A stretch of DNA of 64,000 bases, from NCBI RefSeq assembly GCF_014284195.1, contig NZ_JACOGC010000002.1:186001-250000 (forward strand). Reading direction: 5' to 3'. A model generated the notes under the pieces. The model was not told where the DNA came from, did no database searches, and saw only the letters and a list, made by a program, of their open reading frames with translations. A program made the translations under genes and the position numbers. This document shows, piece after piece, positions 50,750 to 60,484 of this stretch. Source of the DNA: Cognatundibacterium griseum (lineage in GTDB: Bacteria > Pseudomonadota > Gammaproteobacteria > Burkholderiales > Burkholderiaceae_D). How positions within the stretch are numbered: position 1 is the first letter of the stretch; every line of letters starts with the position of its first letter.

Positions 50750-52771
50750 CTAAAAATCCAGTTTGAAGTTCAGTCTCGTCAGCCGGCCGGGAAATTCATT
50801 ATCGTGCCGGTATTCAAAATAATGGGCATTCAGCATATTTTGCACAACCAGTGTGACTTCCGCATGTTTTCCTGCCAGCAGGAACTGGCGGCTCAGGCGC
50901 CCATCCAGACGACGGTTTCCATCTACGTAATAACCGCGATTCTGAGTCGGGTTGTAGTCTGTTGCATTGAATTTGGTTTTTGCAATCTGGTAGGCGACCA
51001 GGCTGCCTTGCCATGATTCGCTGAACGAATGACTTAACATCAGGCTGTGATTGTATTTTGGTAAAGAGTCGCTGTAAATCACACCGTTGATATTGTCACT
51101 TTTGACTCCGCCGCCGGACAGGCCATAGATGACGCGGGTTTTGTCCGACAGGGGAGCTTTCAGCTGCAATTCATAACCCCGCATCAGCGCGCGCCCCGCA
51201 TTCAGATTGCCGCTGGCAGCCGAAGCTTCCTTGCGGACATCGATCAGATCGTGGTAATCGTCATAAAAGATACGGAAATCAATATCTGCCTTACCCATTT
51301 TTCCCATATAGCCGATTTCAGTGGACTGGACGCGTTCTGGCCGCAACTCTGGCAAGGCCGGGTAAAAATCCGGACCCCGCCAGTAGGCTTCATAAACTTT
51401 TTCATAAACTGAGGGAGAGCGGGTTGCTCTGGAATGGCTGATCCGGAAAGTATGTTCGGGGGTCACATGCCAGTTTGCGGCGATACGCGGCGTCACATCG
51501 TTGCCGGTGTAGCTGTTATGTTCAAGCATCGCTCCCGCATTGATAATGACATCGGGCCGCACGCGCCATTCGAGATTACCAAACAGACGCTGCAGATGAA
51601 ATGGAAACTCACCGTACAGATACTGGTTGTCGCCGACACCGAGATAATACGGCGCATAGGTTTTGTCATAGCGCACGCTGCCGCCCCAGACCAGACGGCC
51701 ATCCTGAAAAGGAGAAAAGGTATGCTGAACTTCCAGGTCAAACCGGTTGAAACGGGTATCTCCGTCGCTGATGCCATCTGAATCCCTGAGCATAGCGTCA
51801 ACTTTTTCTGCGGTATGAAATGCCTTGATGGCGAGTTCTCCGCCGCCATCCAGCGCCCGTCGCCAGTTCAGCATTTCAAAATGATTTTCAGCCTGGCGGG
51901 TAATGGCAGAAACATTTTTATATTCTCCCACTTCGCGCGGACCACCATTGAATCCGAACTGGAATTCCAGCGTATCGCTGGCATTGATCTGATAATCGGT
52001 GCGCAGATTAAAAATCTGCATGGTTTTGTTATCAAATTTATTCAGTGTCCAGAACGTATTCTGGGACGTGGGATTATGAATGTAATCATCTTCGCCATTG
52101 TCTTTGCGCAGGCTGGCGGTGATGCGGTAACTGAGGTCACCGCTTTTCCCGCCATAGCGGAATACGCCTTCTGACCGGCTTCTGCCGCCGGTCAGAGATA
52201 CGGAACCTCCCTGAGATTCAGCGGCATGACGTGTGATGATATTGATCACACCCAGATAGGAATTGGCACCGTAGCTGGCCGAATCGGGGCCGCGTACGAC
52301 TTCGATGCGTTCAATATCGGCGATCACGATCGGCAGGTCATTCCAGTTTACACCACCGAACAATCCGGCATAGACCGAACGGCCGTCAATCAAAACCTGC
52401 ATCCGGTCAGAAGTGGTCGTGGTGACCATGCCGTGATAGGCAACGGTACTGTCGCCAGAAAAATAAGGGTCGGCATGGTACGCCACATACATGCCAGGTA
52501 CCAGACGGAAGATTTCTGATAAATCCCAGGCTCCGGAATCGCGGATCATCTGACGATCAATGATGGTGACCGCAACAGGTGCTTCATTGATTGGCTGAGA
52601 CAGGCGTGAAGCAGACAGCACCACAGGGATATCATCGAGAAAAATCGCTTCTTCCCTGTCGCCCGGCGCAGATGCCGTGGCGGCAAAGCAGGGGAGGAAC
52701 AGTGCAGCGCCCCAGAAAGTTCTGCAGCGGTGCCGGAGATTGTCAAGAAACTGGGGGGACACACTGAACAC
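50750..52771 (-). CDS. TonB-dependent receptor of a sensory operon
   Basis: A 673-residue outer-membrane receptor. The signal peptide ends near ATASA; the plug (IPVVLSASRLSQPINEAPVAVTIID ... IERIEVVRGPDSASYGANSYLGVINIITR) resembles the BtuB/CirA type, and the barrel ends LNFKLDF. The best start is GTG at 52771, which has GGAG 7 bases upstream; a further in-frame GTG at 52813 lacks one. The periplasmic binding-protein gene follows 3 bp after its stop, and then the diguanylate cyclase. The ligand is unknown; no Fur box is visible upstream. Confidence 0.92.
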   Translation of the reverse strand: MFSVSPQFLDNLRHRCRTFWGAALFLPCFAATASAPGDREEAIFLDDIPVVLSASRLSQPINEAPVAVTIIDRQMIRDSGAWDLSEIFRLVPGMYVAYHADPYFSGDSTVAYHGMVTTTTSDRMQVLIDGRSVYAGLFGGVNWNDLPIVIADIERIEVVRGPDSASYGANSYLGVINIITRHAAESQGGSVSLTGGRSRSEGVFRYGGKSGDLSYRITASLRKDNGEDDYIHNPTSQNTFWTLNKFDNKTMQIFNLRTDYQINASDTLEFQFGFNGGPREVGEYKNVSAITRQAENHFEMLNWRRALDGGGELAIKAFHTAEKVDAMLRDSDGISDGDTRFNRFDLEVQHTFSPFQDGRLVWGGSVRYDKTYAPYYLGVGDNQYLYGEFPFHLQRLFGNLEWRVRPDVIINAGAMLEHNSYTGNDVTPRIAANWHVTPEHTFRISHSRATRSPSVYEKVYEAYWRGPDFYPALPELRPERVQSTEIGYMGKMGKADIDFRIFYDDYHDLIDVRKEASAASGNLNAGRALMRGYELQLKAPLSDKTRVIYGLSGGGVKSDNINGVIYSDSLPKYNHSLMLSHSFSESWQGSLVAYQIAKTKFNATDYNPTQNRGYYVDGNRRLDGRLSRQFLLAGKHAEVTLVVQNMLNAHYFEYRHDNEFPGRLTRLNFKLDF

Positions 52772-53154
52772 AATAGACTCCGGGACGACATTGGTACCAG
52801 TTGAGCGTAACACAGAGCAAGAACCAAAATGTCTCGGTCGCGCAACTTGCAGCTTATTTCATAGCAAGCTTTCCTCTGATTTTTGCGAAACCGCATCTGA
52901 CTTTTCAGAATCATGACAAGGGCAGGGAGAAAGCTTGTTTTTGTATTAGGACTTACGCAAAGCCGCCCCGGCGGCGTTATGGCTCCTGGCCGTATATGCG
53001 TACTGTCTTCGCCGCCATGCCTTGCCGGGGCGGCTTTGCGTGAGTCCTGTGTATTAAATGAAGTGTATTTTTTTCTATGCAGATATACATTTTGATAGAA
53101 ATTAGTTCACACCGGGACTTATGAATGCTCACTCCTACACGGTAGAATAGCGGG
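52772..53154. other. Divergent region between sensory operon and dnaE, with MITE-like element
   Basis: A 383-bp gap. It contains a 101-bp inverted-repeat element (52948-53048, listed separately). The dnaE promoter must lie right of it; TAGAAT at 53144-53149 is a possible -10. On the left the promoter for the TonB receptor operon is not distinct. No gene is seen. Confidence 0.5.
52948..53048. mobile_element. 101-bp MITE-like inverted-repeat element
   Basis: Two 25-bp arms, left 52948-52972 (starting AGGACTTACGCAAAGCC) and right 53024-53048, are inverted repeats matching at 24 of 25 positions, around a 51-bp core that encodes nothing. The GGACTTACGCA end resembles terminal repeats of some insertion sequences. 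There is no transposase inside, so mobility would depend on one elsewhere. No clear target-site duplication is visible. Confidence 0.7.
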
Positions 53155-56100
53155 ATGACTACAGAATTAACACTATCCTCCGCGGCAGGAGCAGAAGCAG
53201 CGCACGCTTTGACCTGTGACCCAAAATTTGTCCATTTGCGTGTTCACTCCGAATATTCAATTGTGGACGGCCTGGTCAGGATTGATGACGTGATCAAGAT
53301 GGCTGCCAAAGACCGGCAGCCTGCCATGGCAATGACCGATCTGGCCAACTTGTTTGGCATGGTGAAATTTTATAAGACGGCACGCGGCAAAGGCATGAAG
53401 CCAATTGCCGGCTGCGATGCCTGGATCACCAATGATAATGACCGCGATAAACCCTCGCGCTTGTTGTTACTGGTCAAAAATCGCCGGGGATATCTGCAGT
53501 TATGTGAGCTGCTGGCGCAGGCATGGCTGGCGAATCAGCATCGTGGCCGGGCGGAAATCCGGTTTGAATGGCTGCAGCAATTGCATGAACGCGGCGAGGG
53601 AGGCGGGCTGATCGCGTTGTCCGGCGCGCATGCAGGGGATGTCGGTGTTGCTATTGATAATGGCAATCTGGAGCAGGCAGAACGTTGTGCGCAACGGTGG
53701 GAAAGTATTTTTCCAGGACATTTTTATATCGAAATACAGCGTGCAGGTCAGCCGAATATGGAAAGTCATATCCGGCAAGCGGTGACGCTGGCAAAGAAAT
53801 TGCGGTTGCCCGTGGTCGCTACCCATCCGGTGCAATTCCTCAAAAAAGAGGATTACACAGCGCATGAGGCTCGCGTGTGTATTGCCGAGGGCGATATGCT
53901 GGCCAATGCGCGGCGGGTCAGGCGCTTCAATGATCAGCAATGCTTCAAAACCCAGGACGAAATGGCGGCCTTGTTTGCCGATATGCCAGGCGCACTGCGA
54001 AATTCGGTTGAAATCGCCAAACGCTGCAATCTCACGCTGGAGCTGGGTAAGCCCAAATTACCCGACTTTCCGACACCGGACGGCATGACGATCAATGATT
54101 TTCTGGTGTTTGAAGCAAAGCGCGGTCTGGAATTCCGTCTGCAACATCTGTTCCCGGATGAAGAAAGGCGCGAGAAAGAGCGCGCCCGTTATGAAGCGCG
54201 GCTGAAGTTTGAAACCGATACCATCATCAAGATGGGTTTTCCGGGTTACTTCCTGATCGTGGCGGACTTTATCCAGTGGGCGAAAAACAATGGCGTGCCG
54301 GTCGGCCCCGGCCGCGGTTCCGGTGCGGGTTCGCTGGTGGCCTATTCGCTGCTGATTACTGACCTTGATCCGCTTGCCTACAATTTGCTGTTTGAGCGCT
54401 TCCTGAATCCTGAGCGCGTTTCCATGCCCGACTTCGATATCGATTTTTGTCAGGAAGGGCGCGATCGCGTGATTCAGTATGTGAAGGATCGCTATGGGAA
54501 AGAGGCGGTATCGCAAATCGCCACTTTCGGTACCATGGCAGCCAAAGGCGCGATCCGCGACGTTGGGCGTGTGCTGGATTTCGGCTATAACTTCTGCGAT
54601 GGCATCTCCAAGCTGATTCCTTTTAAACCGGGGAAGCAGGTGACGATTGCCGAGGCGATCGTCGAAGAGCCTTTGCTGGCAGAGCGTCAGGAAAACGAAG
54701 AGGAAGTCAAAACCCTGCTCGATCTGGCGCAGCAGGTCGAAGGCATCACCCGCAACATCGGTATGCATGCCGGTGGTGTACTGATCGCACCGGGTAAACT
54801 GACGGATTTTTGTCCTTTGTACACGCAGGGCGGCGACTCCGGCGTGGTGTCGCAATATGACAAGGACGACGTGGAAGCGGTCGGCCTGGTGAAATTCGAC
54901 TTTCTGGGGCTGACGACGCTGACGATTCTTGACCGTGCAGTGCGCTATATCAAAATGCTGGATCCGGCGATGGCAGATTTCGATCTGGCCAAACTGCCGC
55001 TGGATGACCGGGCTTCTTACGAATTACTGACCAAAGCGAAAACCGTCGCTGTATTCCAGCTGGAAAGCCGCGGCATGCAGGGCATGCTGAAGGATGCGCG
55101 GCCCGATCGCTTTGAAGACATTATTGCGCTGGTGGCGTTGTATCGTCCTGGGCCGATGGATCTGATTCCGGATTTCTGCAAACGTAAACACGGTGAGAAA
55201 TTTGATTATCCCGATCCGCGCACCGAAGGTATTTTGTCGGAAACCTACGGCATCATGGTGTATCAGGAACAGGTGATGCAGATGGCGCAGGTGGTCGGTG
55301 GCTACTCGCTGGGTGGTGCGGATTTGCTGCGGCGTGCGATGGGTAAAAAGAAGGCCGAAGAGATGGCGGAGCATCGTCAGATTTTCCGCGATGGTGCCGC
55401 CAAAGATGGCCTGCCACAGGAAAAAGCGGACGAGATTTTTGACCTGATGGAAAAATTCGCCGGCTACGGTTTTAATAAATCGCATGCCGCTGCTTACGCC
55501 TTGCTGTCATACCACACTGCGTATCTGAAAGCGCATCATCCGGCCGCCTTCATGGCAGCCAATATGTCGCTGGCGATGGACGATACCGATAAAGTCAAAA
55601 TCTTAGTCGAAGACGCGATCGATATCTGCAAACTGAAAATGCTGCCGCCGGATATCAATCAGTCGGACTACCGGTTTATCCCGGTGGGAGAGCCGGGGAA
55701 AAAAGCTACCCAGATCCGTTATGGACTGGGTGCGGTTAAAGGTTCCGGACAGAATGCGATTGAAAACATCGTTGCTGCGCGGGAAGCTGGGGGCGCATTT
55801 AAAGACTTGTTTGATTTCTGTAACCGGGTTGATAAACGACAGGTGAACCGCCGGACGATCGAAGCCCTGATCCGCGCCGGAGCCATGGATTGTCTGGGGA
55901 AAGACCGCGCCATTTTGCTGGCAACAGTCTCTCTGGCAGTGGAGGCGGCGGAACAGGCAGATGCCGCAGCGAATCAGGTCAGCCTGTTTGGTGATGATGA
56001 AGATCTGATTCCGCCACCGGAATACATCAGTGTGCCGCCCTGGTCAGACAAACAGCGTTTAACAGAAGAAAAGCTGGCGCTGGGCTTTTATCTGTCCGGC

Positions 56101-56673
56101 CATCTGTTTGACGCTTACGCACCGGAAGTGCGGCAGTTTATTAAAACCACTCTGGCGAAAGTTGAGCCATCACGCGATCCGCGCATGATCTGCGGCATCA
56201 TCACTGGCGTGCGCACCCAGATGACCCAGCGTGGCAAGCTGATGATCGTGACGCTGGATGACAGTACCGCTGTGGTGGAAGTGACGGTCTACAGCGAACT
56301 GATGGAGGAATTCAAGAATCTGCTCAAAGAAGATGAGTTTCTCGCAGTGATGGGGAAAGTTTCTGAGGACAGATTCTCCGGCGGCTTGCGTATCACTGCT
56401 GAAAAAGTCATGGATATCGGCCGCGCCCGGGTGCAGTTTTCTCAGGGACTGCGCCTGAAATTAAGCGCTGCCACCGATACCCGGAAGTTACAGGATTTGT
56501 TAAAGCCGCATCTGAACCCTGCAGGCTGTCCGGTGCTGATTCAGTATCAGAATGATGACGCCTGCGTTGAGCTGTATCTGTCGGACGAATGGCGGGTCAA
56601 TCCCGGCGATCATTTGCGTGCAGGTCTGAGCGAATGGCTGTCTCCGAACAACGTATCGATTGAATACGCCTGA
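53155..56673 (+). CDS. dnaE: DNA polymerase III alpha subunit
   Basis: The replicative polymerase, 1172 residues (E. coli 1160). The N-terminal PHP domain (FVHLRVHSEYSIVDGLV) leads to the palm, where the catalytic aspartates are in PDFDIDF (Asp426, Asp428 and Asp430 in the motif). The finger and beta-clamp regions follow; the clamp motif QVSLFG (QADAAANQVSLFGDDEDL) is present, and a C-terminal OB/tau-binding part closes the protein. The ATG at 53155 follows a poor ribosome site. A WaaL-like gene follows directly, so polysaccharide genes lie downstream of dnaE in this genome. Confidence 0.98.
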   Translation: MTTELTLSSAAGAEAAHALTCDPKFVHLRVHSEYSIVDGLVRIDDVIKMAAKDRQPAMAMTDLANLFGMVKFYKTARGKGMKPIAGCDAWITNDNDRDKPSRLLLLVKNRRGYLQLCELLAQAWLANQHRGRAEIRFEWLQQLHERGEGGGLIALSGAHAGDVGVAIDNGNLEQAERCAQRWESIFPGHFYIEIQRAGQPNMESHIRQAVTLAKKLRLPVVATHPVQFLKKEDYTAHEARVCIAEGDMLANARRVRRFNDQQCFKTQDEMAALFADMPGALRNSVEIAKRCNLTLELGKPKLPDFPTPDGMTINDFLVFEAKRGLEFRLQHLFPDEERREKERARYEARLKFETDTIIKMGFPGYFLIVADFIQWAKNNGVPVGPGRGSGAGSLVAYSLLITDLDPLAYNLLFERFLNPERVSMPDFDIDFCQEGRDRVIQYVKDRYGKEAVSQIATFGTMAAKGAIRDVGRVLDFGYNFCDGISKLIPFKPGKQVTIAEAIVEEPLLAERQENEEEVKTLLDLAQQVEGITRNIGMHAGGVLIAPGKLTDFCPLYTQGGDSGVVSQYDKDDVEAVGLVKFDFLGLTTLTILDRAVRYIKMLDPAMADFDLAKLPLDDRASYELLTKAKTVAVFQLESRGMQGMLKDARPDRFEDIIALVALYRPGPMDLIPDFCKRKHGEKFDYPDPRTEGILSETYGIMVYQEQVMQMAQVVGGYSLGGADLLRRAMGKKKAEEMAEHRQIFRDGAAKDGLPQEKADEIFDLMEKFAGYGFNKSHAAAYALLSYHTAYLKAHHPAAFMAANMSLAMDDTDKVKILVEDAIDICKLKMLPPDINQSDYRFIPVGEPGKKATQIRYGLGAVKGSGQNAIENIVAAREAGGAFKDLFDFCNRVDKRQVNRRTIEALIRAGAMDCLGKDRAILLATVSLAVEAAEQADAAANQVSLFGDDEDLIPPPEYISVPPWSDKQRLTEEKLALGFYLSGHLFDAYAPEVRQFIKTTLAKVEPSRDPRMICGIITGVRTQMTQRGKLMIVTLDDSTAVVEVTVYSELMEEFKNLLKEDEFLAVMGKVSEDRFSGGLRITAEKVMDIGRARVQFSQGLRLKLSAATDTRKLQDLLKPHLNPAGCPVLIQYQNDDACVELYLSDEWRVNPGDHLRAGLSEWLSPNNVSIEYA

Positions 56674-56677
56674 TCAG

Positions 56678-58000
56678 ATGACTCAAGACAGCGCATTTTA
56701 TTCTTCACTTACTGCGTTACCGGATCAGTCTGGCAACAGCTGGCGGCGCACTTCGCCGCAGCAGGTCATGGCCTGGCTGCCGGTGACATTATTTTTTCCG
56801 GTCGGGATCATGTATGCCGGAATGCTGCTGTTTTATATCGCCCTGATTGTCGCAGGCGGATGGCGAGAAAACTGGCTGCGTTTGCAACAGCATCCTTTGC
56901 TCAGGCCGGTGTTGCTGCTATCTGCGGTCAGTCTGACGATTGCTGTGTTTCAGCCCCGGCCTGCGGAAATCGAAAATGAATTCTGGCCGGGACTGGGGCA
57001 TTATCAGACCTATCTTTTCCTGTTGCCGTTTTTGATGCTGCCGGCAGGTGCCTGGCAACGCCGGGCGGTCAGGCTTTTTTTTGGCGCTGCAGTGGTGGCT
57101 GCCACTTTATTCGTGCTCAATTTTTTCCATTTGCTGCCGGATAACCGCTTGTTTCACAGTTATGCCGTGTACCTGGGAAATAAGTCTATTTTGCTGGGGA
57201 TTTTATTAGCGATTGCTGCGGCCTGGATGTTGCATGAACTCTTTCTTTATAAGGAGCATCGCTGGCTTCGTATCCTGATATGGCTGTATGTCGTGGCGGT
57301 GCTCATTTTTTTATCCAAAACCCGTACCGCCAGTCTGATGTTCGCATGTCTTGTGCTGCTGATGATTTGCCGTAATTTCCGCTGGTCCTGGCGCGGCGTG
57401 CTGCTGATCGGCTTGCTGGCGACCGGGCTGGCGGCTGGCTGTAAGCTGGCAGCAGGATTGCCACGGCCTGCCAGCTGCGTTATTAATCAGGTGCAGGCAC
57501 CGCCATGGGAACTGGCGCAAATCCGGATGCTGTGCACCATACAACAGGTCAAGGATTTTTCCGAAGGCCGCAAATCAACGGATGATGATGGCATGCGTGC
57601 TGAAATTTACCGCATCACAGCCGGATTGATCATGGAAAAACCGTGGACTGGTCATGGTATTGCTTCCTGGGTTCCGAATTACCGGCAAAGAGCGCAGGGT
57701 CTCAGCAGTGCCAGCATGACGACGCCGCATAACGACTATTTGCTGTATGCCACCGAATTAGGCATGCCTGGCGTGCTGGCATTGCTCTGGATCTGGATCC
57801 GGCAACTGCTGATCGCGCGTGGCATGCGGCATCATCCTGATCCGCATGTCAGGGGAAAAGCTATGTTGTTAGCCATGCTGACAGTGGCGATGATGGTTGG
57901 CGCCATGTTTAACGCGATACTGCGTGATGCGGTGTTTGGCCTTGCATTCATGATCTTGCTGGCATTGCCGCTGGCCGGAATCCGGGCTGAAAAAAACTGA
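56678..58000 (+). CDS. O-antigen ligase-like membrane protein (WaaL/RfaL family)
   Basis: A 440-residue protein with about ten to twelve hydrophobic segments and the O-antigen-ligase signature near the C-terminus: the periplasmic loop with MEKPWTGHGIASWVPNYRQRAQ and the following TTPHNDYLLYATELGMPG (conserved His). WaaL joins O-antigen to lipid A-core; related ligases add other glycans. The frame also opens at a TTG at 56660, overlapping dnaE, but the ATG at 56678, five bases after the dnaE stop, is preferred. It is followed by msbA 101 bp downstream, a sensible partner for LPS assembly. Confidence 0.88.
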   Translation: MTQDSAFYSSLTALPDQSGNSWRRTSPQQVMAWLPVTLFFPVGIMYAGMLLFYIALIVAGGWRENWLRLQQHPLLRPVLLLSAVSLTIAVFQPRPAEIENEFWPGLGHYQTYLFLLPFLMLPAGAWQRRAVRLFFGAAVVAATLFVLNFFHLLPDNRLFHSYAVYLGNKSILLGILLAIAAAWMLHELFLYKEHRWLRILIWLYVVAVLIFLSKTRTASLMFACLVLLMICRNFRWSWRGVLLIGLLATGLAAGCKLAAGLPRPASCVINQVQAPPWELAQIRMLCTIQQVKDFSEGRKSTDDDGMRAEIYRITAGLIMEKPWTGHGIASWVPNYRQRAQGLSSASMTTPHNDYLLYATELGMPGVLALLWIWIRQLLIARGMRHHPDPHVRGKAMLLAMLTVAMMVGAMFNAILRDAVFGLAFMILLALPLAGIRAEKN

Positions 58001-58101
58001 AGGTACTGATCCTGACCATGTCCAGGTTACCTCGCAATGCATGACCTGCGCGGAGCAGGCAGCTTGCTATCCGCAGAATAATGATAAAAAATTGAAAAAA
58101 T

Positions 58102-59847
58102 ATGAGTCTGATTAACAAAGAAACCATTGCTGTTTTCCGGCGATTATGGGGTGCAGTCCAACCATACCGATCCCGCATCTGGTGGGCCTTGCTGACGATG
58201 CTGGGAACTGCCTCGACGGAAGTCATGTTCCCTAAGGCGCTGGGATATATCCTGGATCACGGCTTTAAAGGGGATGCCAGTCATCTGGCGTTGTGGAAAG
58301 TGCCGGTCGCTGTCATCGGGATTTTTTTGTTGCGCGGAATTTGCACATTCAGCACCAGTTATCTGATGAGCTGGGTATCAACACGCTTATTGAATGAACT
58401 GCGAGCCAAGATTTTTGACCGGATATTGAATGTTCCCATCAGTTTTTATCAGGCAGAGTCGAGCGGACGTATCATTAACACTATCATGTTTGAAGCCCAG
58501 CAGATTGTGGAGATGCTCAAGGTGTCTTTAACGACGCTGTTCCGTGATTCTCTGACGGTGATGGTGCTGCTGGCCGCCTTGTTATGGCGTAACTGGGAGC
58601 TGACGATGATTGCGCTGATCCTGATGCCAGTCATGGCCTGGCTGGTGCGGGGAGTCAGCAAGCGTCTGCGCAAGCTGAATCAGAATCAGCTGGATGTGAA
58701 TAATGAGCTGACACAGGTCATTGAAGAAGCGACCCGCGCCAGCCAGGTGATTCGCATTTTTGGCGGGCAGCGTTATGAACAGCAGCGTTTTGAAGCGAAG
58801 AATGAAAAATTGCGCGGCTATTCCATGCGTACTACGGTGGCCGTTGCTTCCACGACACCATTGACGCAGCTGGCTGCAGCGGTAGCTGTTGCGGTCGTCA
58901 TTATGTTTGCTGTGTCGCAGGCGAAGGAAGACGCCACCACAGTCGGACATTTTGTCGAATTTGTGAGCCTGATGATGCTGTTGCTGACACCGCTCAAACG
59001 CCTGGCCGACTTAAATGGCCCGATGCAGCGCGGCATGGCGGCAGCTGAGTCTGTGTTTGCGCTGATCGATACGCCGGCTGAACGGGATTCAGGCAAAACA
59101 TTGACGCACCGTGCTGTCGGTAAGCTGGATTTTGTCGGCACCAGTTTTTCTTATCCTGGCCAACAGCAGGAAGCGCTGAAAGACATTTACCTGAATATCG
59201 CGCCGGGAGAAACGATTGCGCTGGTTGGCATGTCAGGCGGTGGTAAAACCTCGCTGGTGAATCTGGTTCCGCGCTTTTACACACCGGATTCCGGGGAGAT
59301 TTTGCTCGATGGTCAGCCGATACAGGAGATTGCCCTCTCCAGCCTGCGTGAACAGATCGCCATGGTGAGCCAGAACGTGGTGCTGTTTGACGATACGCTG
59401 GCGGCAAATATCGCTTATGGTGAAACTCAGCCTGACATGGCGCGCATTTTAGCCGCGGTGCAGGCGGCGCATCTGACAGAGGTAGTGCGCGATTTGCCGG
59501 AAGGGCTCAATACCGTCATCGGTGATAATGGCAGTCGGTTGTCAGGCGGCCAGCGGCAGCGTCTGGCGATTGCCCGCGCTATCTATAAAGATGCTCCGAT
59601 TCTGATTCTGGACGAAGCTACTTCGGCACTGGACACTGAATCGGAACGGGCGGTGCAGGCTGCGCTGGATGAGCTGATGCAGGGACGCACCACGCTGGTG
59701 ATTGCACACCGGCTTTCCACCATAGAAAGAGCAAGCCGGATTGCAGTGCTGGTGGATGGCCAGATTGTCGAAATCGGCACCCATGCCAGTCTTCTGGCAC
59801 AGGAAGGCGTTTACGCCAATCTGTACCGCCTGCAGTTTGCCGATTAA
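58102..59847 (+). CDS. msbA: Lipid A flippase/exporter MsbA
   Basis: MsbA is the essential ABC exporter that flips lipid A-core across the inner membrane. The 581-residue half-transporter has six N-terminal membrane helices, then an ATPase domain with Walker A (GMSGGGKTSL), the ABC signature (LSGGQRQRLAIARA) and Walker B (ILILDEATSALD). The gene order O-antigen ligase, msbA, then waaF nearby supports the lipid A role rather than a drug exporter. The ATG is preceded by AT-rich sequence without a strong ribosome site. Confidence 0.93.
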   Translation: MSLINKETIAVFRRLWGAVQPYRSRIWWALLTMLGTASTEVMFPKALGYILDHGFKGDASHLALWKVPVAVIGIFLLRGICTFSTSYLMSWVSTRLLNELRAKIFDRILNVPISFYQAESSGRIINTIMFEAQQIVEMLKVSLTTLFRDSLTVMVLLAALLWRNWELTMIALILMPVMAWLVRGVSKRLRKLNQNQLDVNNELTQVIEEATRASQVIRIFGGQRYEQQRFEAKNEKLRGYSMRTTVAVASTTPLTQLAAAVAVAVVIMFAVSQAKEDATTVGHFVEFVSLMMLLLTPLKRLADLNGPMQRGMAAAESVFALIDTPAERDSGKTLTHRAVGKLDFVGTSFSYPGQQQEALKDIYLNIAPGETIALVGMSGGGKTSLVNLVPRFYTPDSGEILLDGQPIQEIALSSLREQIAMVSQNVVLFDDTLAANIAYGETQPDMARILAAVQAAHLTEVVRDLPEGLNTVIGDNGSRLSGGQRQRLAIARAIYKDAPILILDEATSALDTESERAVQAALDELMQGRTTLVIAHRLSTIERASRIAVLVDGQIVEIGTHASLLAQEGVYANLYRLQFAD

Positions 59848-59905
59848 AAAGCTGACGATAAAAACTGACGAACTGCCGCAGAAATCAGACTGACAAAGGA
59901 ATTTT

Positions 59906-60484
59906 ATGATGAATCCCATATCGCGTTTTCCTGTGCCTGAATTAACCGCATTACCGGACGATATCCGCGAAAAAATCCTGGCGGTCCAGGAAAAAGCCGG
60001 TTTCGTTCCGAATGTCTTTTTGACGCTGGCGCACAGACCTGAAGAATTCCGTGCCTTTTTCGCTTACCACGATGCCTTGATGCTCAAGAGCAGCGGTAAT
60101 CTCAGCAAGGCTGACCGCGAGATGATCGTGACGGCGACCAGCGCCCGGAATCAGTGTCTGTATTGTGTGGTGGCGCACGGTGCACTATTGCGGATTTACG
60201 CTAAAAAACCTTTGCTGGCGGATCAGGTTGCAGTGAATCATCACAAGGCCGATATCAGTCCGCGCGAGCAGGCGATGCTCGATTTTGCACTCAAAGTCTG
60301 CCAGGAATCACACAATGTGGGCGATGCTGATTATCTTGAACTCCATGCTCACGGCTTTGATGACGAGGATATCTGGGATATCGCCGCGATCACGGCATTT
60401 TTCGGTTTGTCGAACCGGATGGCGAATGTGATCTCAATGCGGCCGAATGATGAATTTTTTCTCATGGGACGTACCCCGCGATGA
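59906..60484 (+). CDS. AhpD-like peroxidase-related protein
   Basis: A 192-residue all-helical protein of the carboxymuconolactone decarboxylase/AhpD-like superfamily. The redox motif CLYCVVAH (CxxC followed by His) fits the AhpD-type proton relay, so peroxide or organic-radical reduction is the best guess. The second helical repeat is degenerate (DYLELHAHGFDDEDIWDIAAITAFFGLSNRM). Two ATGs in tandem (59906, 59909) share one ribosome site (AAAGGAA). Its stop overlaps the waaF start by ATGA, so the two are translationally coupled. Confidence 0.9.
   Translation: MMNPISRFPVPELTALPDDIREKILAVQEKAGFVPNVFLTLAHRPEEFRAFFAYHDALMLKSSGNLSKADREMIVTATSARNQCLYCVVAHGALLRIYAKKPLLADQVAVNHHKADISPREQAMLDFALKVCQESHNVGDADYLELHAHGFDDEDIWDIAAITAFFGLSNRMANVISMRPNDEFFLMGRTPR

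Noticed and set aside
54058-54855. A 265-codon open frame antisense to dnaE
   Set aside because: It lies wholly inside dnaE, its translation is His/Arg/Gln-rich without domain features, and dnaE is intact; it is a reading-frame shadow.
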